This document shows positions 13,803 to 27,238 of a stretch of DNA of 64,000 bases, one piece after another (the stretch's first letter is position 1; each line of letters starts with the position of its first letter). The translations under genes and the position numbers were made by a program. The notes beneath the pieces are model-generated. The model saw only the letters and a list, made by a program, of their open reading frames with translations, searched no databases and had not been told where the DNA came from. Source of the stretch: Nipponacmea schrenckii (taxonomy: Eukaryota; Mollusca; Gastropoda; Lottiidae); contig CM060200.1 of assembly GCA_030562195.1 (NCBI GenBank), positions 34,821,023 through 34,885,022 of the forward strand, given 5' to 3'.

Positions 13803-14222
13803 GTTCTTCTGCATCATGGACATGTTCACTTTTCTGAACGATCTGATACATGGTCACTTTTTGAAGGGCATGATACATGTTCACTTTTCTGTATATTATA
13901 CATTTCCACTTTTCTGTACGGCATGACACAAGTTCACTTTTCTGTACGACAAGATAAATGGTTACTTTTTTGTGCGAGATGTAACATGTTCACTTTTCTG
14001 TATGACATGATACATATTCACTCTTCTGTACCAGATGATACATGTTCAGCTTTCTATACGACATGATACATGTGCACTTTCCTGTACAACATGATAAATG
14101 GTCACCTTTTTGTAAAAGATGATACATGTTGACTTTTCTGTACGACATGATACATGTTCACTTTTCTGTACCAAATGGTAAATGTTCACCTTTCTGTACG
14201 ACATGATACATGTTCACTTTCT
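13803..14222 (+). repeat. 28-bp minisatellite
   Basis: About fifteen imperfect copies of TACGACATGATACATGTTCA followed by CTTTTCTG. Drift is moderate and there are no spacers, so it is not a CRISPR-like array. Confidence 0.85.
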
Positions 14223-14229
14223 TCAGTAA

Positions 14230-15060
14230 CGATGTACCCGTTTGAACTGGTGAACTGGTACATCTGCGTCAGCTAATAAAAGAAAGTGCCGACTCTAATT
14301 AGTATCCTGTCTGAAACGAATGTGGGCAGTCAAGAACTAGGAAAGCTGGTACACGAAGACGACGAAATATGTATTATCAAGATAAAATTATAAAAGACTT
14401 TGAATGCACAAGACAATGTCTCCATACATCGATTGACACAAATTGTATTAACTTAAACTAAAGTTTATTTTACGGGATCAAATATGCATTCTTAAAACCA
14501 AGTCAAAATTTGTGATAAATCAAATATCTAGAGTAGATCCGATGAAAATTATATAATTTTTTTTCGAATCTAGTGTAAAAAAAAATGTTTGGTTTGATCA
14601 ATATTTAGAGAGTTCATTGAGTGTTTTGTTGTTTCAAACATGTTTAAAGAATAAAATGTAAACAACACAACCTTGTCAACATAACCAAATCTTGTCTTTC
14701 ACTTTCATTTTTTATTCACAAGAAAAAAGTTTGGTTTCAACGACTTACTGTCTTCGCACATTCGCAATGATTCGCCATTTTGGGGAGTCGATTGGGGCCT
14801 TGAAAAGATGTAAGTAGCCTTTTAAGCAATGAAACTGTACGAAAATAGTGTGATTCTTTCAAATATATCTAAAAACCCGAAATTTTATATATTTCTTTCA
14901 TAAGCTCTTGAAAATTTGGATATCCGTTAGTTTTGGGGAAAAATTTATGTTGATAAGGTCTGTAAGAGAAAAACTGTGTTCTTAGGAAGGCCGACCGGCC
15001 GACCAACATACACAGCGAGAACATTATTCGTCCATAATATTTATGGGCGTATAAAAATTA
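14230..15060. other. Non-coding; ends in a hairpin terminus of the dispersed element
   Basis: No gene. Positions 14990-15055 carry GGCCGACCGGCCGACC and the terminal hairpin TCCATAATATTTATGGGCGT of the dispersed family. Confidence 0.45.
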
Positions 15061-16349
15061 CTTTCTTCCCAGAAATTATAATCGTAAAACACACGGTTCT
15101 ATTTTGATTCTTAAAGGTCTATTGGCTGACGGAAGCTACGAAGACATTTTGATGATGCCACGAATTCTCTTGATTGAGCAATTAGAATTCCATCTGTAAA
15201 ATATCTCTAGGAGAGCGGTCATATAGGCGTAAGCCTGTTCCCCAATCCTTTTGATTTATCAATAAAATAAAAATAAAAACTGCTTCAATCGAAATGATTT
15301 AAGCCTAAGGCTTCAGCTCTCTGAGTAGATTAACTTGTTAGTTTTGTCCACAAAAAGTCTGCCCAGACAAAGAAATCGCATTTATATAGTTTCGTGATTA
15401 TTGTTCAAAATAAGTATTGTATCATTATAAGCACCACATTGGATAAAAAGAGTTTATTTCATATTGCAGGAATTTATCTATAGATGTTTATCAAAAGAAC
15501 GTTGATTTTCATATTTTCAGACATAAAAAATATATAAATCTACTACATCCATTAACGAATCTAATTCTTCAATTAACTTGCACCTTGTTTTTTTATAACT
15601 TTGTGGCCAGTACTTTTGTGTGACTATGTACTCAATCACCATCTGGACACAGAATGGTAATTCATTTAAATAACGAAATTTTTGCATGCACATTTTGGAC
15701 TCATTTTTTGGTCTAGATTTGGAATTTGATGTCAGAAATTGCATTTTCTTTCAGATTTTATGAAATAATCAGAAATTACATTGGCAGAAGGTCATTTCTA
15801 AAAATAGTGTTTTTTTGCCCAACGCCCAAAAGCGCCCAACAGCAAAAAGACGTCTGGATAATCAAAACTCCAAGTAGGATAAAAATAAAATTGAAATTTT
15901 CAGTTGAAGGTAATGAGAAACGAAAAAAAGGAGACGTTTTATATGATTTATTTTTTTATCGAATGATCTCTAATTGTGTTATAATAATAAATTATGTCTG
16001 TGGGTCATTTTTTTTCTAATGCACAGATCTATGTCGACTGTAATAATAATCTTCCGGAAAATTATACTGTATGAGGCCATACGTGGTGTATTCTGAAAAA
16101 TAAGAATTTCTAAGATTTTAAAGAAGATATCAAGTAATAAGTAGGGCTAATAAGTGTATTTCAAACTATCCAAATTAATGGATAAAATAAACGTAGGCCT
16201 ACTTGTAGCGTAATGGCTGAATGAATTTACAGCTATGTGGACACTTCGAAAGAGAGGCCAAAAGATCCAATATTGTTTGCATGCCCTATCAGACCCCCAT
16301 CCCCTGTTCAGTAACTTGTTCATAAGCACTTATTCGTATAAGCATTGCA

Positions 16350-16400
16350 CACAGATAAGATAAGATTTATTGCATATACTCCCATTGTAGACAGTATACA
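16350..16400 (-). mobile_element. 3' tail of a non-LTR retroelement or SINE
   Basis: On the minus strand the sequence ends GCAATAAATCTTATCTTATC, a short tandem tail after an AATAAA-like motif, as in many non-LTR retroelements. The body to the right (16400-16660) is AT-rich and has no coding frame. Confidence 0.4.
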
Positions 16401-17204
16401 ATTATAAACAATACAATGAAATATATGGTAAATAAAAATGGAAATAACACTAAACCAATAGATAATTTACAGTGAAAAAGTAAACAAACTTAAATACAAG
16501 ACATTTTCGTTGTTAAAATACAAGTCAATAGCAATAGCAATTGATTTGCTTTAAAAGACATTTCTATTGTAAAAATATAGGGATATAGAATTACAGTGTA
16601 CTCTGTTAAAACAAATGATACATACATTGAGAGGCGTTAAAAGAAATATCACTATTAAAAGGTGCCTAATGCATTAATTATATAGCGATATTGAGACATC
16701 AAAACAGAATGCTTCTTGTTTGCTTAGTATTTCTAAAACAAAATATACATATTTCGGCATGTATAATAAAACACAACACATATTTATACTTTTGAAATCG
16801 CTGCTACGGGCATGTCTGTCGCGCAAACAGCTCCAGGAAAAAAAGGAAATTTTATGACCAAGTCGAACCATATCTCTTGACTTGTCGAAAATTCATATTG
16901 ATAATCTCCCTTTAATAGTTCATCATATTTTTTTTTACCTTAGCCTTAACTAAAACTGTAATGAAGGTTTAGCTAAACAGGGTTTATTGCCACTGATTGG
17001 GTAGATAACTCGATATGTATGTAGTCTCATTAGATGTATAAAATTAAATTAAAACAAAATTTCTATGACTAGCTTTGGATCTACATACCCTGTTTTTGAT
17101 CAACAAAAATCTTGACCATTTCTGTTGTGGTTCTTTTATCCTTTATATTATTGGAGTGGTGAATATATGTGGTTTTCATTACATATCCCTCATCATCCAC
17201 ACCT

Positions 17205-17400
17205 ATTTTAAACTCTGAGAGAGTTGGCGATTAATCCATCCATTTGCTGTAGGGCGAAACAGGCGAAGAGTTTGTTTTTTTACTCTCCAGCTTCCACATG
17301 AAGTGTTAAGCCAATCAATCCAGGCCACTTCCTTGTCTACAAGGAAGTTTTCTATCCTTGCAGTTTGACCCACAGCCATGTTATATGGTACATTCGTAAT
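17205..17400 (-). other. Open frame of ~64 codons, unassigned
   Basis: Reads NMAVGQTARIENFLVDKEVA, then WIDWLNTSCGSW and RLFRPTANGWINR, to a TAG. Codon choice looks coding-like. It lies in the spacer of the long inverted repeat, so it may be a remnant of that element's own gene. I cannot identify it. Confidence 0.3.
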
Positions 17401-17749
17401 AGGTGAGGAAAATTTGTCTTCGCTTGCCAGTTAAATTTTAGTCAACAAATCTGCATGTGCTATTGCCGAGATCTTGAGTCGCCAAGGCAGAATCAAGGGA
17501 ATGACTTAGGATAAAACATAAAACCTTTATATTTAGATAAACGAGCCATAGACATAATTTATATAACACAATTTGAGAACATTCGATAAAATATAAAACA
17601 TCTCGTTTTTTTCGTTTCTCGTTACCTTACCTTTCTTTTATATCCTTCTACTAGTTTTGATTATCCAGTTGTCTTTTCGCTATTGGGGACTTTTGGACTT
17701 AGTCCGCTAATTCATTTGCCATCTATTTCCATGTTAAATCACAAAATTC

Positions 17750-18380
17750 AACCGTCTAGAACTTTTTCCAGAAATCTCGTTGAAAACTTTCTTATATGCC
17801 ACATGAAAGCCAGGCCAATACTTGGTTTCTGTACAAAAATCCAATATAGCATGACCATGAAAATTTTGAACTGAACAAAATGAAAGTAAACCACTACATT
17901 TTATCAACATCCGCTTGACTGTCACTGCACACAAAACCACTATTTTTAGAAATAACCTTCCGCCAATTAAATTTCTCATTATCTCAGAAATTCTGAAAGA
18001 AAATGCAATTTCAGACATCAAATTTCAAATCTAGACCAATAATTAGTCCCAAATTGGCATGCAAACACCCCCAAAGGAAGGGAGAAAGAGGATTTCTAAA
18101 AATAGAACGGACTCAATTCGGATTTCTAAAAATAGAACGGACTCAATTCGTATACAATCATTAGCATAAAATGTTTTAGTGGTACGAGTCCTTTTAGGCG
18201 TTTGGCATTTTACACTTACCGGGTTTACTTTGATTTAACTAGTTAAAAATTGTCATCATAGACGTCCTATTTATAGGATAACTATGATTGTAATGGTCAT
18301 GCTATATTGAAATTTTGTAGATATATAAAATATTGTCCAGGCTTTCATGTGACATATTAGAAAGAGATATCAGTCCTGAA
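17750..18380. repeat. Second inverted pair nested at the right arm
   Basis: About 17750-17860 is matched in reverse by 18285-18380 (CATGCTATATTG, CAGGCTTTCATGTG). A perfect 30-bp direct tandem (GATTTCTAAAAATAGAACGG start) lies between them at 18091-18120 and 18121-18150. Confidence 0.6.
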
Positions 18381-18399
18381 ATCACCGGTTTTGTGAATA

Positions 18400-20420
18400 T
18401 TTTATGGTGGGTTATGTCCCTTGAATATAAAACTCGTACTGTAGACCAAAAGTGACTTAAAAAGCTTTGTAAATACTGGCCATAGATATAATATTTAAAA
18501 CTCTAGCTTATATTCAATCGAACTAGAAAAGTGTGATGGTCCATTTGTACCCGGCTACCTCATTAACCGTTATAGAAAAATATATTGTAGCTGGAATACC
18601 TCAGCAATCGAATGTCACCCAATGTGGTTATTTTAGAAGAGAAGTATTGAGAACCGCTTAGCTCCACTACCTATTGATCAGATATGAAAATAGATTTTTA
18701 CTAGCAACTTAATACACAGTATTTATCATGTATTAAATCAGTGTGCTACTGTTCAATGTTTCTAATTGTATTAAGACTGCTATTAAATTTAATGAGGCCA
18801 GAAAAACTAAACAGGTGATTGGATCTATTAAACAGCTTTTCCAGAACGCTTTAGTACACAACATCACTACTGCACTTGTATCTGAAAATAATCAAAGAAG
18901 TCAGTTACTGGTGTGAAAGCATGTTATGTTTGCAATACAACATGCCGACATGTAATAATAATAATTTTTGGAAAAATATCGGACACTTAGTTCGTTAATA
19001 ATTAAATAAAGATTAATACTAAAATAATTTACTATTTGAGGAGAATTTAAATCTCAATGAGAAAAGGGTACATTTTCACCGGGCTTCCTTTGTTACAATT
19101 CTTGATCATGTCCACTTAAAGTAACTGTAAATAGAGTTTTCTAATCATTCTTTTTGTATTTATGGGACTGTTAGCAATGGTTTGTCAGTTTATTTTACGT
19201 CTGAGATTCTTCCAATTTCACGAAAACATTTACGGATTTCCAAACCACAAGAGCCCTTCAACATTATTATTACCATTTGCATTTGCTTCCCAATCTCTGA
19301 ATTCAGAAGGAATTGCTTTAGCTACAGACTCCTGATTTAAAATATGGAAATCCAAATTGATGATACGCATAAATTGTTTAGAAACCCTTTGTATTTCCAA
19401 ATTTAGAATTATTACAAAAGATAAACCTCACATTCCCTTTATATTATTTTCACTTGTCCACGTTACCTGCTCGTTTATACAGCTTTTCGGTGATTTTCTT
19501 TCTTTTTTCAAATGGAATAAGGTCTAGGTTATGTATAGTCTCTTTACTGACTTCTCTTATAATATTCTCTAAACCAACATACTTCTCTAGATTTAACTAA
19601 AATCATGATATATAAGATATAAGATGCAATATACGTCTTAGCATTGGTAGAACCTTGCTTGTGTCAATTAACTCCACAGACGATTACTAAAGAATGGTGA
19701 AAATTCATCTTCGCAGGTTCCAGGGGTGATTTTCCAGGGTAGCGCATTGAAAGTATTAATGTCTCCCGTGGTGCTTAATTATATATTTCAGCACTGAAGC
19801 ATTAAAGCTTAGCCTGTGATAGGGATTAAAAGGGATATATTTTCCCAATGATTCAAACCAAGGACAGACATCGCAAATTTCCCCCAAATTATGCTAATGA
19901 GATAATAACAGTTGTATCCCGGAAGTAACTAGAAACTTTACAAACCTTAGAAATACACCACATAGTTTTGAATTTACTGGTATTTTTAATGATGATAAAT
20001 ACACCGACAAGATGGTGCATTAATACAAGGCACAATATCACAGCATTTATTATATTTACTTTATTACCGCAATAACTTCCAATCTGCAATGTGTACGAGC
20101 AATATAAATACCATCTTTGTTATTCACATACAATTTAAGATAATAATAATAATAAGACCAAATCAGTATATCTGCAATAACCTAACTTCACTTTAGTGAA
20201 TCTGATATACACAATCAATCTCGGTAATTTGAATTATAAGCAACCAAATTCGGTAGAATCTAAAAATGTGCACAAATATATTATCAGTTTATCTAAGGTA
20301 TAAATACACTAGGGATTTCAGTAAATAGAAATATACACAACTGATTTCAATAGATCTGAAGCATGAAATTCTGTTTGGATTGCACAGATACCCATAGAAC
20401 CCAGTGTCTAGCTACTCCTT
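18400..20420. other. Non-coding stretch, nothing recognised
   Basis: AT-rich with a few simple runs (TAA repeat near 20140-20157). No exon-like frame with splice support. Confidence 0.45.
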
Positions 20421-20564
20421 TTAGGCCTACTTTTTAAAAAAAAAGACCTGACATCGTCCTATATTAGGTCTATAAATGAAACTTGAACATAAAGTAAGCG
20501 ATGTGAGTGGCAACAGTAAAATTTCAAATTTATTGAAATCTAAATAAAATTCAACATGAAAAAC

Positions 20565-20924
20565 ACAAGTCTTACTTACTACTATTGTCACAAATGGATA
20601 TACTATAAACAAATACCAAAATACACAGGATATAACGTCACCGACTTTTGTATATCGGCCACCGGCTGGAAATATACGCCAAAATACTTTCCACTCATTG
20701 GAATCATGCATGTCATTTTCTTTCAACAGATATCCTCCGCAGTGAACAAGGAAATTGTGACTCAGATATGGTCTAAAATTAATTATAAAACAAGAAAAGT
20801 TGATTGGTATCGAAATTCCGCAAGAGAAAACAACTAACGGCGTATTAGCGGTGCTAAAGCTCTCGGCAGTTTCCTTACTACTACCAAGGTGTGTATTCAG
20901 GCCCGTTATCAGCCTATATACCAA
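20565..20924 (-). CDS. Possible membrane-protein exon, hypothetical
   Basis: A minus-strand frame open for 165 codons to 20427. It contains HLGSSKETAESFSTANTPLV, then FRPYLSHNFLVHCGGYLLKE, and a hydrophobic helix CVFWYLFIVYPFVTIV. Directly after that helix lies a consensus donor GTAAGTAAG (near 20565), suggesting that the coding part ends there. The region is more GC-rich than its surroundings. The plus strand is also open for 93 codons (20556-20837), so coding status is not proven. Family not recognised. Confidence 0.3.
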
Positions 20925-20999
20925 AGGGGTGGTGGGGTTGGCGTCGATTACTGTGAGGAGAGCAGAACAAATTACTTTCTATGATTGAACTCTATCGAA

Positions 21000-23860
21000 G
21001 CATTCGTAATGGGGGGGGGGGCATTGGTATGCTTACCAAAAAAAGTGCTATTAGCCATGGACTCAATAATCATCATACCAATATCACGCTATTAATATAA
21101 ATATATCTTATACGAATAAATAAATTCACAGTAACACGGCTGTGTCGAAAATTCGGAACGGAAATACTTATGAACAATGAGAGGAAGGAAAGTACAATGC
21201 TTTTTCTTGGAAAGATAACGACTGTCAAGTATCCAAAAGAAATCATGCTTCTGTTTCCCTTCGAAGTCGAAGAATATCTCATAATGTTCATTTATTATAC
21301 TAACCCATTTAAATAGTTGTAAATTCTACAGGAATGTTTACTTTGTAAATCACTTCCCCGTTTAATTTGATAATGTTCCATATTGATTCACGCTAAACAC
21401 ATCAAAACTGAAAGGTACAAAACAATATCAATGTATTATTCGATGGAAACAGAATTTCATGAAACGTTGCTTGAAGTAAAATGCTAGCCAGAGAACACCA
21501 TAACACAGTTAATTGTGCACGTTACATATAAATACACATTAATAAAATATTAACGAAATGAATTAGGAGATACGAGTCCTATACACGCACATGATATACA
21601 CAACATACATGTATACAAACGATACTTATTCACTTCACGTTTGAGAAAGTGAATGGGTACTCCCAAATTTCAGTATAATATACAAAGTATAGTGAGCCTT
21701 ATTATAAAGGAAAAAGACAACTGCAGTTTGTAAAACAAACAAAAAAATAGATTGAATTACGTCAATGAATAAAGAAATGGTGACATTGGTATATTCAGGA
21801 ATAAATAGACGGAAACAATACAGATTTCAATTAATAAATGATAATTGGTCACAAAAAATCGAAGGAAAGATAAAGAAAGGATGAGCCTAATGGCCTTTGT
21901 ATTTTTATGTATCTGGTTGAGTCTTACTAAAAAAATTAAACGGGTAAAATCCTGTTATCATTCGCACAAACTGATGGAACTGAATGAAAATCAAAAGTCA
22001 TATGGGCCCGCATATTATTTTTAAAAAATGACGATTTTGTAATAGAAAATGGTTATTTCCTGAATTTTGACTTTCACTTTTTAATGATAACAAAATTATG
22101 TTTGGATTATACAATCCTTGACATTTAACAGTCTAACCGTGGAAAATAAAAACATTCTTCAAAATTCATATCTTAAACTTACTATTTGAAGCTAGGATTT
22201 CCGCTATCAAAGTGTTTGGGTGGTAAAATGTCAACGAAAGACATACAAAGTATATAGATCACAGTATTATTAACGTTATCACTTAAAGATATCTCTGTTT
22301 GATATAGGCTTTACATTGTATATTGAAGTTAATTGAGGCCGTCACATTTAACTTCAAAGATAGAATAAATGGCAGTTAGTGAACCATATATGATTATTGA
22401 ATTCGCATTCAGAGCTCAATGTGTCGGAACCCAATATTATCTAATAATCACTATATAGAATCAATCTGAATGGTTAATTTACCAACCGTTACAACATAAA
22501 CACAAACTATTGGATGCCCTTTAATTGGCGAAAATATTAAAGCTATCAGTGTCCCCTATACACATAAAAAATTACGAAAATCTCTTTACAATCCCTTTAA
22601 TCATAGCTATACAGTTTTACAGTAATTGTTATTGTTCAGTCACATGTCACAGCTGGAGAGAGTACGTGATCGTAGTTGGTTGCTGGATGAGAATAAGACA
22701 TGCATGCTGATAAAGTTTAACTTTGTTCGGGCACCAAAGTGTAAGGTGATCTCTGTTAGAACTAAAAGAATCATTCTCACCCTGGTGCAAACGTGACTTC
22801 TACTTTTATGCTGAAACTGGCATGGCGCGAGGTTCTAAAGTGAACAACAAAGAGGAACACATCAACACATATATACAAACATATTATAGATCTTACGTAT
22901 TAAGTATACGAAACAGTGTTGAACAAATTTTGAATAAAAAAATCCCCAAAAGGGTTATATTATGACATAACAGAAATGATAAAGAAAGGGTGTCGACTTT
23001 GGGATCTTTAGCGACACTGAACTTCATTAAAGATCAAGAAATGTGGTCTTAAATGGTAGATCGTTCCGCAAAACATGGGAACACTAGCAGACATTTGTGG
23101 GGCGACAGACAATATTCGTACATTATTTCCTCCTTTTGGTGTGCTAGTGTATAGAAATGAAATGGGACGGGAATCTATTCTGTAACTATAGAGAGAATTC
23201 ATGAAGTCTATGATGGAGAACTGTTATATACCCTTCAATAACTCGATGAAAATTTTAATAGTCCTACTGTACCTTATATCGACCGAATCGCACGAGCTCG
23301 TATTTTTTTTTTACAATATTTATGTCGACACTTCTTTTGGTGAGGTTTTCACTATAGGCTTACCATTAAGGTAAATATTTATGGATAAACCTGAAGAAAA
23401 CATTTAAGATTCGTAAATGGACATTTCTACTTCAGTACAAAAGAGAACTTACCCTAAAATAATATTTTTCAACATAAACGTACTCCAAATATTATTTTGT
23501 CAATTGAGTTGTGAAACAGTTATAAAATAGTAAATGTAGTGACTTGAAAAGATTTAAGTTTTGAAGGACGTAATTTTCAGATTGTCCCAATTACAAATCA
23601 AGCTTCATAACGTATAAACCTTTGATCCATATACCAATATATAATAAATCATTATGCATTCAGCAATTATGCATACCAAGGATAAACGACAATATTATAA
23701 ATATTATAAATTAAAACCATATACAAATAATAATAAAAATAAAACTCATAATATTTATACATTGGCTGAATATACACAAACTACAAATTGGTTTCTTACA
23801 TTCAGCCCATGGACAATACATATGATTCAAAAAAACTTCTTAACCCCATATCAAAAATAA
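21000..23860. other. Non-coding stretch, nothing recognised
   Basis: Begins with a G-run (21011-21021). Short frames are isolated and featureless. Confidence 0.5.
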
Positions 23861-23869
23861 AACAATCAA

Positions 23870-24890
23870 AATAACGATAAGACATACTCCATATCGTACA
23901 ATACATCAAATTACGTTATAACATTGACTCCATATATACAAATAACTATCAAAATAACGTTTTAGCATGATCCATATCAAACTATTAAACATAAAATAAG
24001 TTATTAGCCATGACTCCATATCATACAAAAAAATATTATTCATATCCTATCAACCAAAAACATCTACTTATAGCATTGACTCCATATAAATACCAATAAA
24101 ACAATCAAAATAACGTTATTAGCCATTGACTCCATATCATACAAATAAAACTATCAAAATAACGATATTAGCCATTGACTCCATATCATAACAAATAAAA
24201 CTATCAAAATAACATTATAAGCATATTGACTCCATATCATACAAATAAAACTATCAAAATAACGTTTTAGCCATCGACTCCATATCAAACCATTAAAACA
24301 ATCAAAATAACGTTATTAGCAATTGACTCCATATCACACAAATAAAACTATCAAAATAACGTTTTAGCCATCGACTCCATATCATACCATTAAAACAATC
24401 AAAATAACGTTATTAGCAATTGACTCCATATCATACAAATAAAACTATCAAAATAACGTTCTTAGCCATTGATTCCATATCATACAAATAAAACTATCAA
24501 AATAACGTTATTAGCCATCGGTTCCATATCATACAAATAAAACAATCAAAATAAAGTTATTAGCCATTGACTCCATATCATACAAATAAAACTATCAAAA
24601 TAACGTTATTAGCCATTGACTCCATATCATACAAATAAAACTGATAAATAAAACTATTAAAATAATATATTAGCCACTGACTCCATATCATAGAAATAAA
24701 ACTATCAAAATAACATTATAAGCATTGACTCCATATCAAACCATTAAAACAATCAAAATGGCGTTATTAGCAAATGACTCTACATCATAAAATAAAACTA
24801 TCAAAATAACGTTATTAGACATTGAGTCCATATCATACGAATAAAACTATCAAAATGACGTATGAGCCATTGACTCCATATCAAAATGAT
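23870..24890 (+). repeat. 49-bp minisatellite
   Basis: Roughly twenty units with the start TGACTCCATATCATACAAAT and the later ATCAAAATAACGTTATTAGC, spaced 49 bp (e.g. 24127 to 24176). Units at the left end are degraded and those in the middle uniform. There is a second unit class with CCATTAAAACAATC instead of CAAATAAAACTATC. Confidence 0.9.
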
Positions 24891-25140
24891 CCTTTGGGGT
24901 GGTCAGAAACGGACACGGCCCAAAAAAAAACATTGGTAAGATCAAGATCACATTTACATGTGTGCCCCTAAAACTTGGTCAGATTTGGTATGTTTACAAG
25001 ATAAACATGATAAATTGGCATCAGTTTCATCCATAATGTTTATAAGACACAAAAATAACCCCATGCGTCCACTTGGGGGTGGTCAGAAACGGACAAGGCC
25101 CCAGAAATTTTGGTCAGATAAGGAAATTATACTCTATACA
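24890..25140 (+). repeat. Two-copy direct repeat next to the minisatellite
   Basis: GGGTGGTCAGAAACGGACA followed by GGCCC occurs near 24896 and again near 25075 with similar surroundings. It reads like a duplicated fragment of an unidentified dispersed repeat. Confidence 0.5.
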
Positions 25141-26486
25141 GTGTAAGTTTCATTCATGATAATTTAAGGTAGTTATGGGTCCATATTTGTCACTTTCAGG
25201 GGCCCACTAGAAGAAAACACCCAAACAGTGACGCATCAGACCAAGGTATTTGAACATTGAATAATAAGTAGTTTCATTAAAAATAGTCAAACATTATGAG
25301 GTGCTTACACGTATTATGTTCTGGGCTCTTACTCTATAAACCACAGTTTGGGATAAAAAAAAAATATCTAGAAGTGACTAAGATTCAGTGTCTGTTTGGC
25401 TAGGATTTGGCTTTTTAAGTTAATACATAAATCTAGTTCGTATTTCTGAATACTAATGGCCTATATTAAATATATTGTAATAAAATAAAACGTACCTTGC
25501 TAATTGTTTTAACGGCAACTGTTGAAACACTATAGAATAAATCTAAAGTCAATTTAACTCTCGACCGGGAATATAAATTAGTTACGTTATTTCTATTTTC
25601 TTTATTATTAAAACATAATTTCAACCTCACACATATTTCTTCTTAAAGTGGTAATCTTTCAAACGAATGAAAGAATTAACCAGAAATAACTTTTCAAAAT
25701 TAAAATTTGGTATAACTAACTAAACAGAATCAAACAGTGGGTCGAGTTCACAGTAAACTATAGTTGGCTATTGTTATGTTTGACCCTTCAGTTCTCTGAA
25801 CTACAATGATTTAAGAACCTTATTTTGCTAATTACTTTATTTAGGCCTTGATGTCTATTGATTACTACTTCTTTATACAAGGTAACAAGTTACAGTAACT
25901 ATTTAATTCCAATATTCTATACTCGCAAACAAGTTACAGTAACTTTTTATTTTCAATATTCTATAATTGCTTACAAGTTACAGTAACTATTTATTTCCAA
26001 TATTCTATACTTGCTTACAAGTTACAGTAACTATTTATTTTCAATATTCTATAATTGCTTACAAGTTACAGTAACTATTTATTTCCAATATTCTATACTT
26101 GCTTACAAGTTACAGTAACTATTTATTTTCAATATTCTATACTTGCTTACAACTATTTTCATGTATTTCCAATGTTCTAAACTTTCTAACTAGTCTCAAA
26201 ACCACTGTTTTCCAATATTCATCAGTAAATATACATGCTGCCATAAATAGCTGCCATAAAGCTTAGAAGGCCTAATTATCCATAAAGATGCATTTGATTA
26301 TTGATAAACGTGTAATGAATTGATTTCCAGATTGTAAGGAATTGCGTTACTGATTTATTACATGTTATATACCTACTTGTTACCAAGTCCGAGTAACGAT
26401 TGATTTCCCAAGTTCTGTATTTGTCACAAAGTCTCAGTAACTATTGATTTCCTAGATTATATACTCGCTACTAAATCTCAGTAATT

Positions 26487-27010
26487 ATTGCATAGACGTA
26501 CGGGAGGGGGAGAATTTTCGGCTAGATCATATTCGGGCAAAATTCTCGACATATTCGGGCACAGAAAGTTCCCGAGTCTTCTTGTTTTGTTTTCTTAAGA
26601 AAAATACCCACTAATATTGCCGGGAACCGATTCCTGTCCTAATCCCTAGATTCTATTGAAGCAAAATACCCGAATATCGAGATATTCGTGTGGAAGCTTT
26701 GTGGGCTGGTGATATATACCTTGGTTGTTCGGGCACTTTAGGATTCATGGAGGTTTCGGATGTTATCAAATTAGTAACCCTTCATGATCACTTTTGTGCA
26801 TGAATTCCGACATTGTGAGCATATTTCATGTTTTTTTTTCACATCCCTCTCGTCCAATAACCTACCCCCAATTATGTCTCAAAAGTCAGAATGCAACAGA
26901 TTGAATGTAGATTTTCAAAATTTTCTGGGGGAGGACCTTCCGCCTCCCTGCAGCAGGCTCAAATCTCTCCCTCATCCCCAGTTTCAAAACCTCCCGCACG
27001 CCTGAACTAC
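26487..27010 (+). mobile_element. Unidentified repeat insertion within the minisatellite
   Basis: Sequence unlike the array: a G-rich start (ACGGGAGGGGGAGAATTTTC), repeated ATATTCGGGCA motifs and a CTCCCGCACGCCTGA end. Array units resume directly after it. Resembles transposon-tail sequence, but no ends or coding motif could be fixed. Confidence 0.4.
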
Positions 27011-27238
27011 TAATTTTCTATGTCTACACTTCCACTAAGTCTCATATTGATTTCCAATATTATACATATGTACATGCTACTAAGTCGCAGCAACTATTGA
27101 TTAACTGCATTCTATATCCAAATCTCGATGGATTAATTTCAAATATTCTATACACGCTACCAAGTCTCAGTAACTATTGATTTCGTACGTTATATACTTG
27201 CAATAAGTCTCATATTGATTTCCAATACATGCTACTAA

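Larger units (their letters stand above)
15681..18065. repeat. Long inverted repeat flanking a 1.6-kb spacer
   Basis: Left arm about 15681-15942 and right arm about 17586-18065 match in reverse, e.g. GAAATTGCATTTTCTTTCAG and GGATAATCAAAACT on opposite strands. The right arm has an extra ~250-bp insert. The matching frames in both arms are a by-product of the repeat. It could be the ends of a DNA transposon, though no transposase is visible in the spacer. Confidence 0.65.

Noticed and set aside
15726..16019. Frame of 97 codons, and its look-alike at 17734-18021 on the other strand
   Set aside because: They resemble each other only because they lie in the two arms of the inverted repeat. No domain and no splice context.
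23870..24890. Regular array that might be taken for a CRISPR-like or other spaced repeat
   Set aside because: Units are directly contiguous at 49 bp with no unique spacers, and the context is clearly eukaryotic; it is a minisatellite.
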